Shown: positions 1-8,458 of the stretch, piece after piece
Layout: the number at the start of each line of letters is the position of its first letter
Numbering within the stretch: the stretch's first letter is position 1
Assembly: GCF_014200015.1 (NCBI RefSeq)
Contig: NZ_JACHOT010000012.1
Span: 1-55,123, forward strand
Source: Aminobacter niigataensis
Lineage (GTDB): Bacteria > Pseudomonadota > Alphaproteobacteria > Rhizobiales > Rhizobiaceae
Reading direction: 5' to 3'
DNA length: 55,123 nucleotides
Program-made: the position numbers and the translations under genes
Notes under the pieces: model-generated
What the model was told of the DNA's origin: nothing
What the model saw: only the letters and a program-made list of their open reading frames with translations
Databases searched by the model: none

Positions 1-165
1 ACCACGCCCATGTCGTGGGTGATCAACACCATGGCCATGTTGAGCCGGCGCTGCAGATCCTTGAGCAGGCGCAGGATCTGGGCCTGAACCGTCACATCGA
101 GCGCCGTCGTCGGCTCGTCGGCGATCAGCAGCTTGGGTTCGCCCGCCAGGGCCGTGGCAATGACG
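1..165 (-). pseudogene. Oligopeptide ABC transporter ATPase fragment (cut by window edge)
   Basis: Read on the minus strand, this stretch encodes the ABC signature-to-Walker B region of a DppD/OppD-type peptide-import ATPase, including the block [20 protein letters not shown] and the H-loop LITHDMG. These motifs bind and hydrolyse ATP in the dimeric transporter motor at the inner membrane. Coding similarity stops near position 165, where the sequence switches to an unrelated oxidoreductase on the other strand, so the internal junction is a rearrangement breakpoint. The other end runs off the window, so the remaining part of the gene is not visible. No start or stop is seen here. Confidence 0.75.
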
Positions 166-173
166 ATGAAGGC

Positions 174-566
174 CGGGTTGCGGGCAAGAACCTGCTCGCC
201 GGAAAGGATGAGCGCGAGGTCAATTATCCGCCGATCCCGAGCGTTGTCTTCACGCTGCCGCAGCTTGCCTCGGTCGGGCTGTCCGAAGCCGCGGCGCGCG
301 ACAAGGGACTGGCCTTTGACACGCATTTCGAAAAGACCGCCGGCTGGTATTCGTCACTGCGGGTCGGCGCCCGCTACAGCGCCTATAAGATTCTGGTCGA
401 GAATGGGACGGGGCATATTCTTGGTGCACATCTCATCGGCCCCGGCGCGGAGGAACAGATCAATCTCTTCGCCATGGCGATGGGCGCAGGGCTGACCGCG
501 AACAGGATCAAGGGCATCATCTTCGCCTATCCCAGCTATGCCTCGGATATCAGTTCGATGGTGTAG
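174..566 (+). pseudogene. C-terminal fragment of FAD/NAD(P) disulfide oxidoreductase
   Basis: About 130 codons encode the dimerisation domain of a pyridine nucleotide-disulfide oxidoreductase (mercuric reductase/lipoamide dehydrogenase/glutathione reductase superfamily). Recognisable pieces are the [17 protein letters not shown] block and the conserved ILGAHLIGPGAEE and AYPSYASDI stretches before a natural TAG stop. The FAD- and NAD-binding domains and the CxxxxC centre are absent because the 5' part was replaced by the ABC-transporter fragment. It cannot work as an enzyme. A short following segment (about 580-660) could encode a hydrophobic peptide with a frameshift, consistent with continued decay. 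Confidence 0.75.
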
Positions 567-659
567 CTGATACGACAAGGCTGGCAGTGCGCATTCTCGT
601 CATCGTCTTCGGCGTTCTGGTTTTCGCTCGGTGTCGTCGGGGCCCTGATCGGGCTCTAC

Positions 660-965
660 GATCTGGCTAGCAAGCCACGATAGAGCCGCGGCAACGTTGC
701 ACGATGTCAGCGATGGTGTTCTTGGTGAGCCCAAGTTGCAGCCAATGAGCCGATAGCTGCGGCCTTGAGCGACGAGCGTCAGAACGCGTGGCGCCAATCG
801 ATCCGACTTTGCACCGCTGCACCCGCTGTCGACCGAGTTTCTTGCCGCGTGCCTTGGCGGCGGCAAGGCCGGATTTCACGCGCTCACTGATCCGATCGCG
901 CTCGAACTCGGCAGTGCAGGAGAGAAACGTCGCCAGTATCCTGCCGACCAGTGAATACAGATGGC
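660..965 (-). pseudogene. Degraded serine recombinase (Pin/Hin-type resolvase) fragment
   Basis: Minus-strand reading shows the end of a resolvase catalytic domain and its DNA-binding tail: AEFERDRISERVKSGLAAAK, then ARGKKLGRQ, then in a shifted frame SYRLIGCNLGLTKNTIADIV, which is the C-terminal helix-turn-helix. At least two frameshifts separate these pieces, and the N-terminal part with the catalytic serine is missing. Serine recombinases of this type resolve transposon cointegrates or invert segments. This one is a non-functional relic wedged between the oxidoreductase fragment and the IS110 element. Confidence 0.7.
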
Positions 966-999
966 CGATCGCTTAGACCAGATGAGCGATTTACGGCGG

Positions 1000-2345
1000 C
1001 AAAGCCGCTAGGTTTTCCTTGTCAAACGGATTGGTTTGGAAAGGAAGAAGTTCATGGAAAGAATAGTTTACGTCGGCCTTGATGTTCATGCTGAGGCGAT
1101 TGCTGTTGCGCCAGCAGATGACGGCCGGAATGGCGATGTGCGGTTTTATGGTGTGATCGACAACACGGCCGATTCTGTTTTACGCCTGACAAAGCGTTTT
1201 TCGGCTGCAGGCGCGCGACCGGTGTTTTGCTATGAAGCAGGCCCGTGTGGCTACGGGCTGCATCGCCTTCTGACAAAACTCGGATATGATTGTGCTGTTG
1301 TCGCTCCGGCGATGATCCCGCGCCGCGCTGGAGATCGGATTAAGACGGATCGGCGCGATGCGGAAATACTGGCGCGTCTGTGGCGAGCCGGAGAGCTGAG
1401 TCCGATCTGGACGCCGGATGAAGAACAGGAAGCCATGCGGGATTTGATCCGCACCCGCAAACAGGCTCTGGAAGCGTTGAAGATTGCGAAGCAGCAGCTT
1501 TTGAGCTTTCTGCTCCGCCATGGTCTTCGATATGAACGCCCTAGCTCAACGAACTGCGCAAACTCCGCTACCCGCATCAACAGATCGCCTTCGAGGAACT
1601 GAAGCGAGCTATCCGCCAAATCGAAGAGCGTATCCGGACGCTGGATCTGGCTATTGAAGATGCGGCGAGCCCTGGCGTTTTGCTCCGGTCGTCGATGCAT
1701 TGAGAGCGTTACGCGGGGTCAATACGACAATTGCTGCAACCCTGGCTGCCGAAATAGGCGATATTAGCCCTTTCTCCAATCCGCGGCAGTTGATGGCCTG
1801 GCTGGGACTCGTGCCGAGCGAACATTCCAGCGGGAGCACCGTACGACGCGGGCGCATCACCAGGACCGGCAATGCCCTGGCTCGAACCATGATGGTCGAG
1901 GCGAGTTGGTCCTACCGGCATCCGCCCCGTGAACGGCACCCTCATCTCAGACGAAGCCAGCATCTTCCGCAGGAAATCAGAGATATTGGCTGGAAGGCGC
2001 AGACGAGGCTTTGCAAGCGATATCGCGATCTGTCGAAAACCGGGAAACCGCAGCCACGTGTTCTAACTGCTCGCGAGCTTGCTGGCTTCATCTGGGATAT
2101 TGCTCGTAAAACACCGCTGTCGGCCTGAGACCCGACGAATATCTGCCTGTGCAGCATGCTGGAGATGATGGCCAGAGATCAGGGAAACCTCGACACACGC
2201 TGGGATAAATATCCGTTCTTAGAGAGAGGCGAGCCCGCATCGAATATGGTCAGGCGGTAAAATCCGCGGATGAGAGTATGATAACCATTGGTTCGGACCG
2301 TCATCTCCAGCACCGTGCACAGGCTACATCAATTGATCTGCCTCG
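1000..2345 (+). mobile_element. IS110-family insertion sequence (frameshifted; ends approximate)
   Basis: The element carries one transposase broken into two open frames (1054-1602 and 1700-2128) and short non-coding flanks. IS110 elements lack terminal inverted repeats of the usual kind, so I cannot fix the ends from sequence; the limits given are where non-coding flanks blend into other material. A small hairpin (GCGGC-AAA-GCCGC, 996-1008) lies just 5' of the gene. The family makes a bridge RNA from a non-coding end. Here only about 90 nt exist upstream, while about 200 nt exist downstream, so any such RNA would more likely be downstream or already lost. Confidence 0.6.
1054..2128 (+). pseudogene. 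IS110-family transposase, frameshifted
   Basis: The N-terminal frame starts at ATG 1054 after an AAGGAAG ribosome-binding site and encodes the RuvC-like DEDD domain: YVGLDVHAEAIAVA (first Asp), CYEAGPCGYGLHR (Glu) and IKTDRRDAEILAR (Asp-Asp). The frame is lost near 1540-1600. Homology continues in another frame as LNELRKLRYPHQQ and then the C-terminal transposase_20 domain (LRGVNTTIAATLAAEIGDIS, MAWLGLVPSEHSSG, TGNALARTMMVEA) to a TGA at 2126-2128. The catalytic Ser region lies in this second part. At least two frame changes make the gene inactive unless sequencing errors explain them. Confidence 0.8.
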
Positions 2346-3034
2346 CGTATGTGGGGGAGTTTAAACACGTCCGGAAAACCTAAATCGCTCATGAGAGGGT
2401 GTCATTTCGCCCCCTACCGGAACCGACCCCTTATCTCGGCGACCGGCTCGGCATCTGCGAGCGCGATCAGGCCATTGCGCCGCTGGCCGGCCTTGTTGCT
2501 GCCCGAGCCTGACGGCCACTTCCTCCTGCCGATCCCGATCTCCTGCAGCGCGCAGCCGCGGTCTTTGTTGATGCCTGAACTGCTGCCGTTCAACGTTGCG
2601 CCTGTCCAGCGTCGGCAGCATTCCTCGTCGAGATTGTCGATATCCAGCCCGAGCGCGTTCCATCTCTGGCGCCGGCATGCGCCGCTCATGGGCTGTTCTC
2701 GACTGCCATCGCATTCCACGACGGCACAATTGCCCGGCAAAGCGCCACCGCCAACAAATCTGCCCCGCTTACCCGCCGAACTCCCGAACTGCCCCGAATA
2801 GCTGTTGCGTGGGCAGGGACTTGACCCAGTAACTCATTGTTAACGCTATAATCGATTCTCTTTCCTAAAGCTATATATCGCATAACTTTACCAACTGATG
2901 GTTCCTCGAAGTTGAAAAATGACTAATGATAATCATTTCTTATCGATAATGATTGATTTCAGAGTCCAAAACGCTAGAATCCGGGGCTAACCGCGTCGCC
3001 AGCGTCCAAAAATTCCACCGAAAGACCGCGCCAG
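2129..3034. other. Intergenic stretch, no credible gene; AT-rich near 2820-2960
   Basis: I see no convincing coding sequence between the IS110 transposase and the recombinase. Open frames at 2350-2830 overlap on both strands and have no recognisable domains. Base composition changes sharply at about 2820, where an AT-rich 140-bp segment begins that ends in front of the recombinase. It contains a Fur-box-like palindrome (separate entry) and several TATA-like runs, so it probably holds the promoter of the recombinase gene. Confidence 0.5.
2924..2937. promoter_or_regulatory. Fur-box-like palindrome upstream of recombinase
   Basis: The sequence TAATGATAATCATT matches the core of the enterobacterial Fur consensus GATAATGATAATCATTATC at 14 consecutive positions. 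It lies about 100 bp before the recombinase start in an AT-rich block, and a second partial copy (GATAATGATT) follows at 2945-2954. Rhizobial Fur/Mur proteins prefer somewhat different sites, so this is only suggestive of metal-responsive control. A Fur-type regulator gene is present in the window at 48721. Confidence 0.3.
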
Positions 3035-4204
3035 ATGGCCAGAGACACACCCGCCCCTGCCGACAGCCTCCACCAGCGCGCCGAACAGCTCGACGCCCTC
3101 GATGCGATCCTGCCGTTCGATCGGCGCACCCAGCTGGCCGAGCTGCTGACCGACGAGGATGTCGCCACCCTGAAGCATCTGGCCCGGGAAGGGATCGGCG
3201 ACAACTCGCTGCGCGCGCTCGCCTCGGATCTTTCCTATCTCGAAGCCTGGTCGCTCGCCGCAACCGGTGCTGCCCTGCCCTGGCCGGCGCCCGAGGCTCT
3301 GCTTTTGAAATTCGTCGCCCATCATTTGTGGGATCCGATCAGGCGCGAGGCGGAAACAACCCATGGCATGCCCGAAGCGGTCGCGGCCGTCCTCAGAGCC
3401 CAGGGCCTCCTTAGGATGGAAAAAAGACCGCACGCGCCGGCAACCGTCCGTCGCAAACTGTCGAGCTGGTCGACGCTGACTAGATGGCGCGGATTGGACG
3501 GACACTTCAACGCCCCTGGCCTCAAGAGCGCGCTGAAATTGGCCGTCCGCGCCGCGGCCCGCCCACGTCTGCGCAAAAGCATGAAAGCTGTGACATCGGA
3601 CGTTCTCGCCGCCGTGCTCAAGACCTGCGCTGGCGACAGCCTTGTCGACTGTCGTGACAGGGCGCTTCTGCTTGCCGCCTTTGCCTCCGGTGGCCGCCGC
3701 CGCAGCGAAATTGCATCCCTTCGGCTTGACCAATTGGTCGACGAGGCCCCGGTTCCGCTGGACCTCGACGATCCCGACGGCAAGACACTGCCTTGCCTGG
3801 CGATCAAACTCGGCAGGACAAAAACCGCCGATGCCGACGCCGGCCAAAGTGCGCTGCTGATTGGCCGGCCGGTTGTGGCGCTGAAAGACTGGATGTCCAA
3901 GGCCGGGATCACCGACGGTCCGGTGTTCCGCGCCATCGACCGCTGGGGCCATGTTCAGCGCCGCGCCCTGACCCCGCAAGCCGTCAATCTGATCCTCAAA
4001 CGCCACATCGCCGCTGCGGGTCTCGATCCGGCCGAGTTCTCCGCGCACGGCCTGCGCGCCGGCTATCTCACCGAAGCGGCGCGGCGCGGCATCCCGCTGG
4101 TTGAGGCCATGCAGCAGTCGCAGCACCGCTCCATCAACCAGGCCGCCCGCTATTACAACGATGCCGACCGCAAGCTTGGCAAGGCCGCCAGGTTGCTCGT
4201 CTGA
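3035..4204 (+). CDS. Tyrosine recombinase/phage-type integrase
   Basis: This 389-aa protein has the two-domain plan of tyrosine recombinases: a helical core-binding domain (about residues 35-175) and a C-terminal catalytic domain. The catalytic set is visible: Arg in GRRRSEI (about 220-223), HGLRAG (H338, R341), His in QHRS (H364) and Tyr in ARYYND (Y373/Y374). Such enzymes cut and rejoin DNA through a 3'-phosphotyrosine link. Stand-alone integrases of this type are common on rhizobial plasmids, where they may resolve multimers or move islands. The start ATG was chosen because it is the first in frame before the conserved domain. The long frame on the opposite strand is a high-GC shadow. No att sites could be assigned. 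Confidence 0.85.
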   Translation: MARDTPAPADSLHQRAEQLDALDAILPFDRRTQLAELLTDEDVATLKHLAREGIGDNSLRALASDLSYLEAWSLAATGAALPWPAPEALLLKFVAHHLWDPIRREAETTHGMPEAVAAVLRAQGLLRMEKRPHAPATVRRKLSSWSTLTRWRGLDGHFNAPGLKSALKLAVRAAARPRLRKSMKAVTSDVLAAVLKTCAGDSLVDCRDRALLLAAFASGGRRRSEIASLRLDQLVDEAPVPLDLDDPDGKTLPCLAIKLGRTKTADADAGQSALLIGRPVVALKDWMSKAGITDGPVFRAIDRWGHVQRRALTPQAVNLILKRHIAAAGLDPAEFSAHGLRAGYLTEAARRGIPLVEAMQQSQHRSINQAARYYNDADRKLGKAARLLV

Positions 4205-4501
4205 CAAGTGGCCCGGACGTCGGTCCAACCGCTTTAAGATTGCTGTTTCAGCCGACTGGTTATGCCACTGTGTGAACTGCCCGCTCCAAGCCCGAGGTTC
4301 TCTTTCGGATGACCGAGCGCAAAATGCGCGCCGTCTGAGACAGGTCGGCACGTACGGCAATGCCGTTGTGCTTCAAGAGCGACTGACCAAATTTTTGGGG
4401 CGAGCTCTGCCGCACACCCATCAACGGCATGAATCAATGAGGTCAAAACGATTCCTGCAATGCGTTGGACCCTGCCTCACCTGCACTGGCAGTCTGCACT
4501 C

Positions 4502-4744
4502 ATGCCCGACATGCCTTCGACGAGCCTTGTTCTTTACCGCCGTGATCCCGAGCGCAACATGGCGCGATTTTACGCCATGACGATCGAACCGACATTGTTC
4601 GGCGACGTCTCCCTCGTGCGCCACTGGGGCCGCATTGGTACGCGCGGCCGGCAGAAGGTCGACCTCTTTGCCGAATCGACCGCCGCTGAAGCCGCTCTTG
4701 TCGCACTTCGCAACACGAAACTGCGCCGCGGCTATCACCACTGA
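4502..4744 (+). CDS. WGR domain-containing protein
   Basis: This 80-aa protein is essentially one WGR domain: LYRRDPERNMARFYAM, then the signature LVRHWGRIGTRGRQK (WGR at about residues 42-44), then the terminal helix with AEAALVALRNTKLRRGY. WGR domains bind nucleic acid ends in PARPs, but short stand-alone WGR proteins in rhizobia have no proven function. They are frequent on plasmids and near replication or ligase genes. ATG 4502 was preferred over an upstream in-frame ATG at 4460 because the family begins close to the first beta strand. It follows the recombinase on the same strand after about 300 bp of apparently empty DNA. Confidence 0.8.
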   Translation: MPDMPSTSLVLYRRDPERNMARFYAMTIEPTLFGDVSLVRHWGRIGTRGRQKVDLFAESTAAEAALVALRNTKLRRGYHH

Positions 4745-4809
4745 TGGTAGCGGCCGGTTTACACGACAGCGAGACTTCCATTCACCGTAACAGACCAAAC
4801 TTCTCGTCC

Positions 4810-6018
4810 TCACCCGGTCATCCTAGCCGGCATCGCGTTTGTTTTCAGGGCTGCCATGAGCATCGGGCCAACTGAAAACTCCCCTGCCCTCGCCTTGTCA
4901 GTCAGGGATCGCAGGTATCCGCCAGCCGAATGGATGTGCTGAGCCCTCTGCAGAATGCAGGCAATCACGACGGCCGTATTTTCCTGTCCGAGAGCGTCCA
5001 AGGCTTCAGCATAGGCCGAGGGACTGATCCCCAGATAGCCCCTCACCTGCGCGGCCGTGGCCATCAGATCGCGCCAGCTGGATATTCCGCCTGCAGCGTA
5101 ATCCTCAATGTCGGGGCAAGCCTTCAGCACCAATCCAAGCGGAAAGCCTTTGCTCGGCTCGGTGGTTCTCCGTCCTGGCTCGGCCGGCACCCCGCTTTGG
5201 TCTAAAGCAGGTTCAAGTTCAAGATAGGAGTCTGGGTTTGATTCAGATTGTTGCCGATCAGAATGAGCGTCATTGCCGCTTATAATTTCATCATTATCGT
5301 TGAAATTCAGTGCACTATCCACTTCTTCCCGAATTGCCGAAAGCTCAGCAAGAATGGCTTCGAGCTCTACGAGGCTCGCACGACGCGGAATAGTGTCAAC
5401 AACCGCCCTGAAGCGACTCCAGAGGACTTGCCAGTTGCCTGCAAGGCTTTCCTCGAGGGCGACTTCAATGAGCTTGTAGATATCCCGTCGCTGTAGTGTC
5501 ACCCGCTCCCGCGTCAGCCTTAGGGCAGCATTCTCCGCACGCACCTGTTCAGCAGCCGCGGCAATTTCGTCAGCGCGAACCAGAAGCGGTGCCAATGAGA
5601 ACCCGAACGCTTCCGCGATGTCCCCTGCCCTGCCCTTGTGGGCATATCGCTTGCCGTTCGGACTATCCCGTCTCAGGATCAACCCAGCCGTCAGCAACGC
5701 AGCCAGGTGCCGCCTGAGCGTTGGATCAGGCATCCCGTGGGCACGAAGGGACAACTGCTTGTTCGAAGGAAAAACGATTAGGCCATTTTCCTCTGTCAGC
5801 TCGCTGTCCGGATAGAAAGACAAGAGGGCGCTCAAGACCGCGAGCGAGCGATCGCTGACACCTATGATCGTTTTGCCCTCACACAGGTCCTTGTAGAGCT
5901 GCCATTTGTCGACAGCCCTGCCCGCAGGGAGGTTTTGACGTGAACTTTGCTGCGCTGCCAACAAGGCAAACGACATCGGTCGCGCCCCAAACGGGGTCAC
6001 GGCAATATGCGTTTCCAT
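4810..6018 (-). CDS. repC: RepC plasmid replication initiator
   Basis: The 402-aa protein matches RepC of repABC plasmids: the N-terminal TPFGARPMSFALLAAQ, a winged-helix DNA-binding region (about residues 60-150, with LVFPSNKQLSLRAHGM-like and LRRHLAALLTAGLI helices) and the conserved C-terminal domain (SWRDLMATAAQVRGYLGIS, AGGYLRSLTDKA). RepC initiates replication at an origin inside its own gene. A locally AT-rich stretch at about 5260-5310, coding the acidic linker, is the likely oriV. The start at 6018 has a purine-rich GAGGCGAAGGAA in front. It is last in the repABC operon, 169 bp after repB, and that gap encodes the antisense RNA controlling its translation. Confidence 0.95.
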   Translation of the reverse strand: METHIAVTPFGARPMSFALLAAQQSSRQNLPAGRAVDKWQLYKDLCEGKTIIGVSDRSLAVLSALLSFYPDSELTEENGLIVFPSNKQLSLRAHGMPDPTLRRHLAALLTAGLILRRDSPNGKRYAHKGRAGDIAEAFGFSLAPLLVRADEIAAAAEQVRAENAALRLTRERVTLQRRDIYKLIEVALEESLAGNWQVLWSRFRAVVDTIPRRASLVELEAILAELSAIREEVDSALNFNDNDEIISGNDAHSDRQQSESNPDSYLELEPALDQSGVPAEPGRRTTEPSKGFPLGLVLKACPDIEDYAAGGISSWRDLMATAAQVRGYLGISPSAYAEALDALGQENTAVVIACILQRAQHIHSAGGYLRSLTDKARAGEFSVGPMLMAALKTNAMPARMTG

Positions 6019-6075
6019 TTCCTTCGCCTCAGTTAGGCAAAAGAACCCTGCCCGCCGAGACGACGGTTACGACTC

Positions 6076-6104
6076 TTGACAGCGATTCGTGGAAATGCGA
6101 TTCT
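6076..6104 (+). promoter_or_regulatory. Promoter of the repABC counter-transcribed RNA
   Basis: On the plus strand, opposite to repABC, a consensus -35 box TTGACA (6076-6081) is followed after 17 bp by GATTCT (6099-6104) as a weak -10. The spacing and position match the strong antisense-RNA promoter known between repB and repC in this plasmid family. Transcription would begin near 6110 and run into the terminator at 6126-6166. Confidence 0.65.
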
Positions 6105-6166
6105 CAAGTTGCTACACGATGAGAGAGGCTTCCACGACTTCGGTCGCTCGGGGGCCTTTTTCTTTT
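6105..6166 (+). ncRNA. Antisense RNA (ctRNA) of the repB-repC interval, incompatibility determinant
   Basis: This is an RNA gene of about 55-60 nt on the strand opposite to repC, bounded by the TTGACA promoter and an intrinsic terminator. In repABC plasmids such a ctRNA base-pairs with the repC mRNA leader, causing premature termination or masking the repC ribosome-binding site, and so sets copy number and incompatibility. The sequence shows promoter, short body and terminator in the expected place and orientation. The exact 5' end is inferred. Confidence 0.75.
6126..6166 (+). terminator. Intrinsic terminator of ctRNA with UUCG-capped stem
   Basis: The arm starting AGGCTTCC (6126) pairs with the arm ending GGGGCCT (about 6150-6157), and the stem is capped by CGAC-TTCG-GTCG, a very stable UUCG tetraloop hairpin. 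A T-rich run (TTTTTCTTTT) follows. This is a typical Rho-independent terminator and serves as the effector stem-loop of the antisense RNA. Confidence 0.8.
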
Positions 6167-6187
6167 GCGGTTTTCGTCTCCGTATTG

Positions 6188-7180
6188 CTACTTTTCCAAC
6201 TGCCTGAACGCCTCGTAGAGGCTGTCCAATTGGCCAGTGATAAAATCTGCGAAGCGTATGCCATCTGCCGCCTCGACGGCGATTACTGCCTTCTTCGGTG
6301 TCTTATTGACCGAAACGCAAACTAAGTTGTCGTCGGGAGCCCAGACATTGGGCTTCGCAGCTGTCTTGGCCTTCTTGGACCTCTTTGAGGATTTCAGGAA
6401 ATTCAGGAGGAAGTTGAACGCCTCATCGTTTGCCTGTGCTGCGGCAAATCCCTCGGTGCCTACAACCTCGACGGCTTTGATCGCATTTGCGGGGATCTGA
6501 ACGATCTTCTTGAGTTCTTCCCAACGATCTCGGCCGACACCCTTCGCGGCTCCAACAGCATCCAGGACGGTCTCGGGAATGGTCTCTGCAACTGAACTCA
6601 TGCGAGACAGCAGCGTGTCGTCGATCGTTAGTGCGGATTTGACCGTATCCTTCGTCATACCACTGTCGAGGAGCTTTCGCGCGAAAAGAGCCTTTTCGAT
6701 AAACGACAAATCGGCTCGCGCGGTATTTTCTTGACCCTGAGCAACGACGTGCTCGATGTCAGCTAATGGCTTGATGACGGCCCGCACACTGAAGCCAAGG
6801 TCCTTGGCAACTTTCGCGCGACGATGACCAAACACGATCATGTAGCGCCCAGCGTCATCAGGATGTGGCCGAACCAGGATCGGCGTTGACTGACCCGACC
6901 TACGTATAGCCTCCCGCAACTGCTTATATTCCTCGTCGTCCTCGCCAATGCGATCAGCAACAAACGAGCCATCAAGCAATGCAGGGTCGAGAGAAACGAC
7001 GGTTTCCCCACCAAACATTCGCAATGAGTTCTCAGCCATTTCGTCTAATGACTGGATCATGGACCGCGAGGCTCCGCGCTTGGCGTACTCCGACCGAGCT
7101 TCCGATGCCAAATGAGTCAGCTCTCCGTTATCAGCGTTCAGAGATGCTGTTACGCTTGCCAAAAGGTGTTTTCTAGCCAT
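6188..7180 (-). CDS. repB: RepB, ParB-type plasmid partition protein
   Basis: This is a 330-aa ParB/Spo0J-family protein. After a basic start (MARKHLLASVTAS) comes the ParB N-terminal domain with the CTP/DNA-binding boxes GRYMIVFGHRRAKVAKDLG (about 110-130) and QGQENTARADLSFIEKALFA (about 150-170). A helix-turn-helix (TKDTVKSALTIDDTLLSRM) and a C-terminal dimerisation region follow. RepB binds parS and works with RepA to segregate the plasmid. ATG 7180 was chosen because GGAGG lies 5 nt upstream; two GTG codons just before it are less well placed. It is the second gene of the operon, 75 bp after repA. Confidence 0.95.
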   Translation of the reverse strand: MARKHLLASVTASLNADNGELTHLASEARSEYAKRGASRSMIQSLDEMAENSLRMFGGETVVSLDPALLDGSFVADRIGEDDEEYKQLREAIRRSGQSTPILVRPHPDDAGRYMIVFGHRRAKVAKDLGFSVRAVIKPLADIEHVVAQGQENTARADLSFIEKALFARKLLDSGMTKDTVKSALTIDDTLLSRMSSVAETIPETVLDAVGAAKGVGRDRWEELKKIVQIPANAIKAVEVVGTEGFAAAQANDEAFNFLLNFLKSSKRSKKAKTAAKPNVWAPDDNLVCVSVNKTPKKAVIAVEAADGIRFADFITGQLDSLYEAFRQLEK

Positions 7181-7236
7181 CACCACCTCCGAAATTCCAC
7201 GCCATCAAATTGATTTCACATACAAAAATGGCGTTC

Positions 7237-7251
7237 TGCACGGCTGTCAAA
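7237..7251 (-). promoter_or_regulatory. parS-like RepB site candidate between repA and repB
   Basis: On the minus strand the 15-mer TTTGACAGCCGTGCA occurs here and again, identically, upstream of repA (8723-8737). Its core fits the published repABC parS pattern GTTNNCNGCNGNNAAC at TT, C, GC and G, but not at all outer positions. Partition sites in this family commonly lie in these two places. It also contains TTGACA, so a promoter role is an alternative. Confidence 0.45.
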
Positions 7252-7255
7252 ATCA

Positions 7256-8458
7256 TCATTTCCGTCCCCAAGCCTGGTGAACGAGAGTGGTGATTTCGGA
7301 ATTCACTGCATTCAAGCTTTCCATCGCTCGTTCGTAGGTTGAGCGCGTAAATTGGCTCTTTTCTACCTCGTACAATGTCTGCTTGGTTATGCCCGCGTCC
7401 GAGATGGCCGTGGACTTCACCATCTGGCTTTTAAGCATTCGCTTGTTAAACAGCGCTTGCAAGAAGCCGACCATTTGGGCTTGTGGACCGTCGATCGGCT
7501 CATAACGGGTTACCAAGTATCGGAACCATTTCAGCTTCACCGCTGCCCCTGCCCCCTTGATGGACTGCAGGATGCCTCCGAGCATCAGAAGGAATTGGCT
7601 CATCGACATGACGTCCAACATCTGAGGGTGCACGGTGATCAGTACTGAGGTCGAAGCCGTCAACGCGGTCAACGTCAGATAACCGAGTTGTGGCGGACAG
7701 TCGATGACAACCACGTCATAACGGTCGTCAACCTCCTTCAGAGCTGTTGAAATCCTGGTGAAGAACAGTCTGCCTTCGGGGGAACTCTTGTTCGTCGCCG
7801 CCAATGGCGTTTCGTATTCGTACTCTTGAAGCTCCAAGTTCGCGGGCACGATGTCGAGGCCGGGAAAATTCGTGGACCTGATCACGTCCGTGATAGATTT
7901 CCGGTCATCATCGTAGCGAAGCGCCTCGTAGAGCGATGGGTTTTTGTCAAGCTCCGGCTGAATGCCATGGAGAGCCGACAGCGAAGCCTGAGGATCCAGA
8001 TCGATCGCAAGTACGCGATGCCCGGTAAGTGCCAAGTGCTGGGCGAGGTGTGCTGCAGTGGTGGTCTTGCCGCTCCCACCTTTGAAGTTGACGACCGAGA
8101 TCACTTGCAGTGCTTCGCCCTGGCGGCGATGCGGGACATAGCGCTTGAAGTCGGAACGGCCGTGTTTGTCGAGGTATTGCCGCAGCTCGAGCATCTGCTG
8201 CGCCGTGTAAGAGCGGCGGCCCGAGTTGGAAACGTCAGGGGCGGGGCCTTTTCCTTCCAAGTGAAGCTTCTTGATGTGGTTTTGAGTCACACCGAGGAAA
8301 TCCGCGACCTCAACCGACGAGAATTGGCGTAGCCCCTTCAGCGCGTTTGGGGGATACTGCTCGAGCCGCAGCATGTTGAGTTTGTCCGAGATGAGTTCCC
8401 CTTGCTCGAGAATCTCCTCATCAAAATCGAACTCCTCCTCGCGGGGTATAAAATTCAT
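7256..8458 (-). CDS. repA: RepA, ParA-type plasmid partition ATPase
   Basis: This 400-aa protein has the repABC RepA layout: an N-terminal helix-turn-helix region (FSSVEVADFLGVTQNHIKKL, about 46-65), then a deviant Walker A motif FKGGSGKTTT (about 125-134), Walker A' LDLDPQASLS and Walker B VVVIDCPPQLG. It drives plasmid segregation with RepB and, by family precedent, represses the operon promoter. ATG 8458 gives the usual family length of about 400 aa. An in-frame TTG at 8506 would add 16 residues and cannot be excluded. It is the first gene of the operon; the likely promoter region upstream contains the parS-like motif and a long dinucleotide repeat. Confidence 0.95.
   Translation of the reverse strand: MNFIPREEEFDFDEEILEQGELISDKLNMLRLEQYPPNALKGLRQFSSVEVADFLGVTQNHIKKLHLEGKGPAPDVSNSGRRSYTAQQMLELRQYLDKHGRSDFKRYVPHRRQGEALQVISVVNFKGGSGKTTTAAHLAQHLALTGHRVLAIDLDPQASLSALHGIQPELDKNPSLYEALRYDDDRKSITDVIRSTNFPGLDIVPANLELQEYEYETPLAATNKSSPEGRLFFTRISTALKEVDDRYDVVVIDCPPQLGYLTLTALTASTSVLITVHPQMLDVMSMSQFLLMLGGILQSIKGAGAAVKLKWFRYLVTRYEPIDGPQAQMVGFLQALFNKRMLKSQMVKSTAISDAGITKQTLYEVEKSQFTRSTYERAMESLNAVNSEITTLVHQAWGRK

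Noticed and set aside
2987-4360. A 457-codon open frame opposite to the recombinase
   Set aside because: It mirrors the coding frame of a GC-rich gene, has no domain or ribosome-binding site, and the plus-strand gene has a complete catalytic set.
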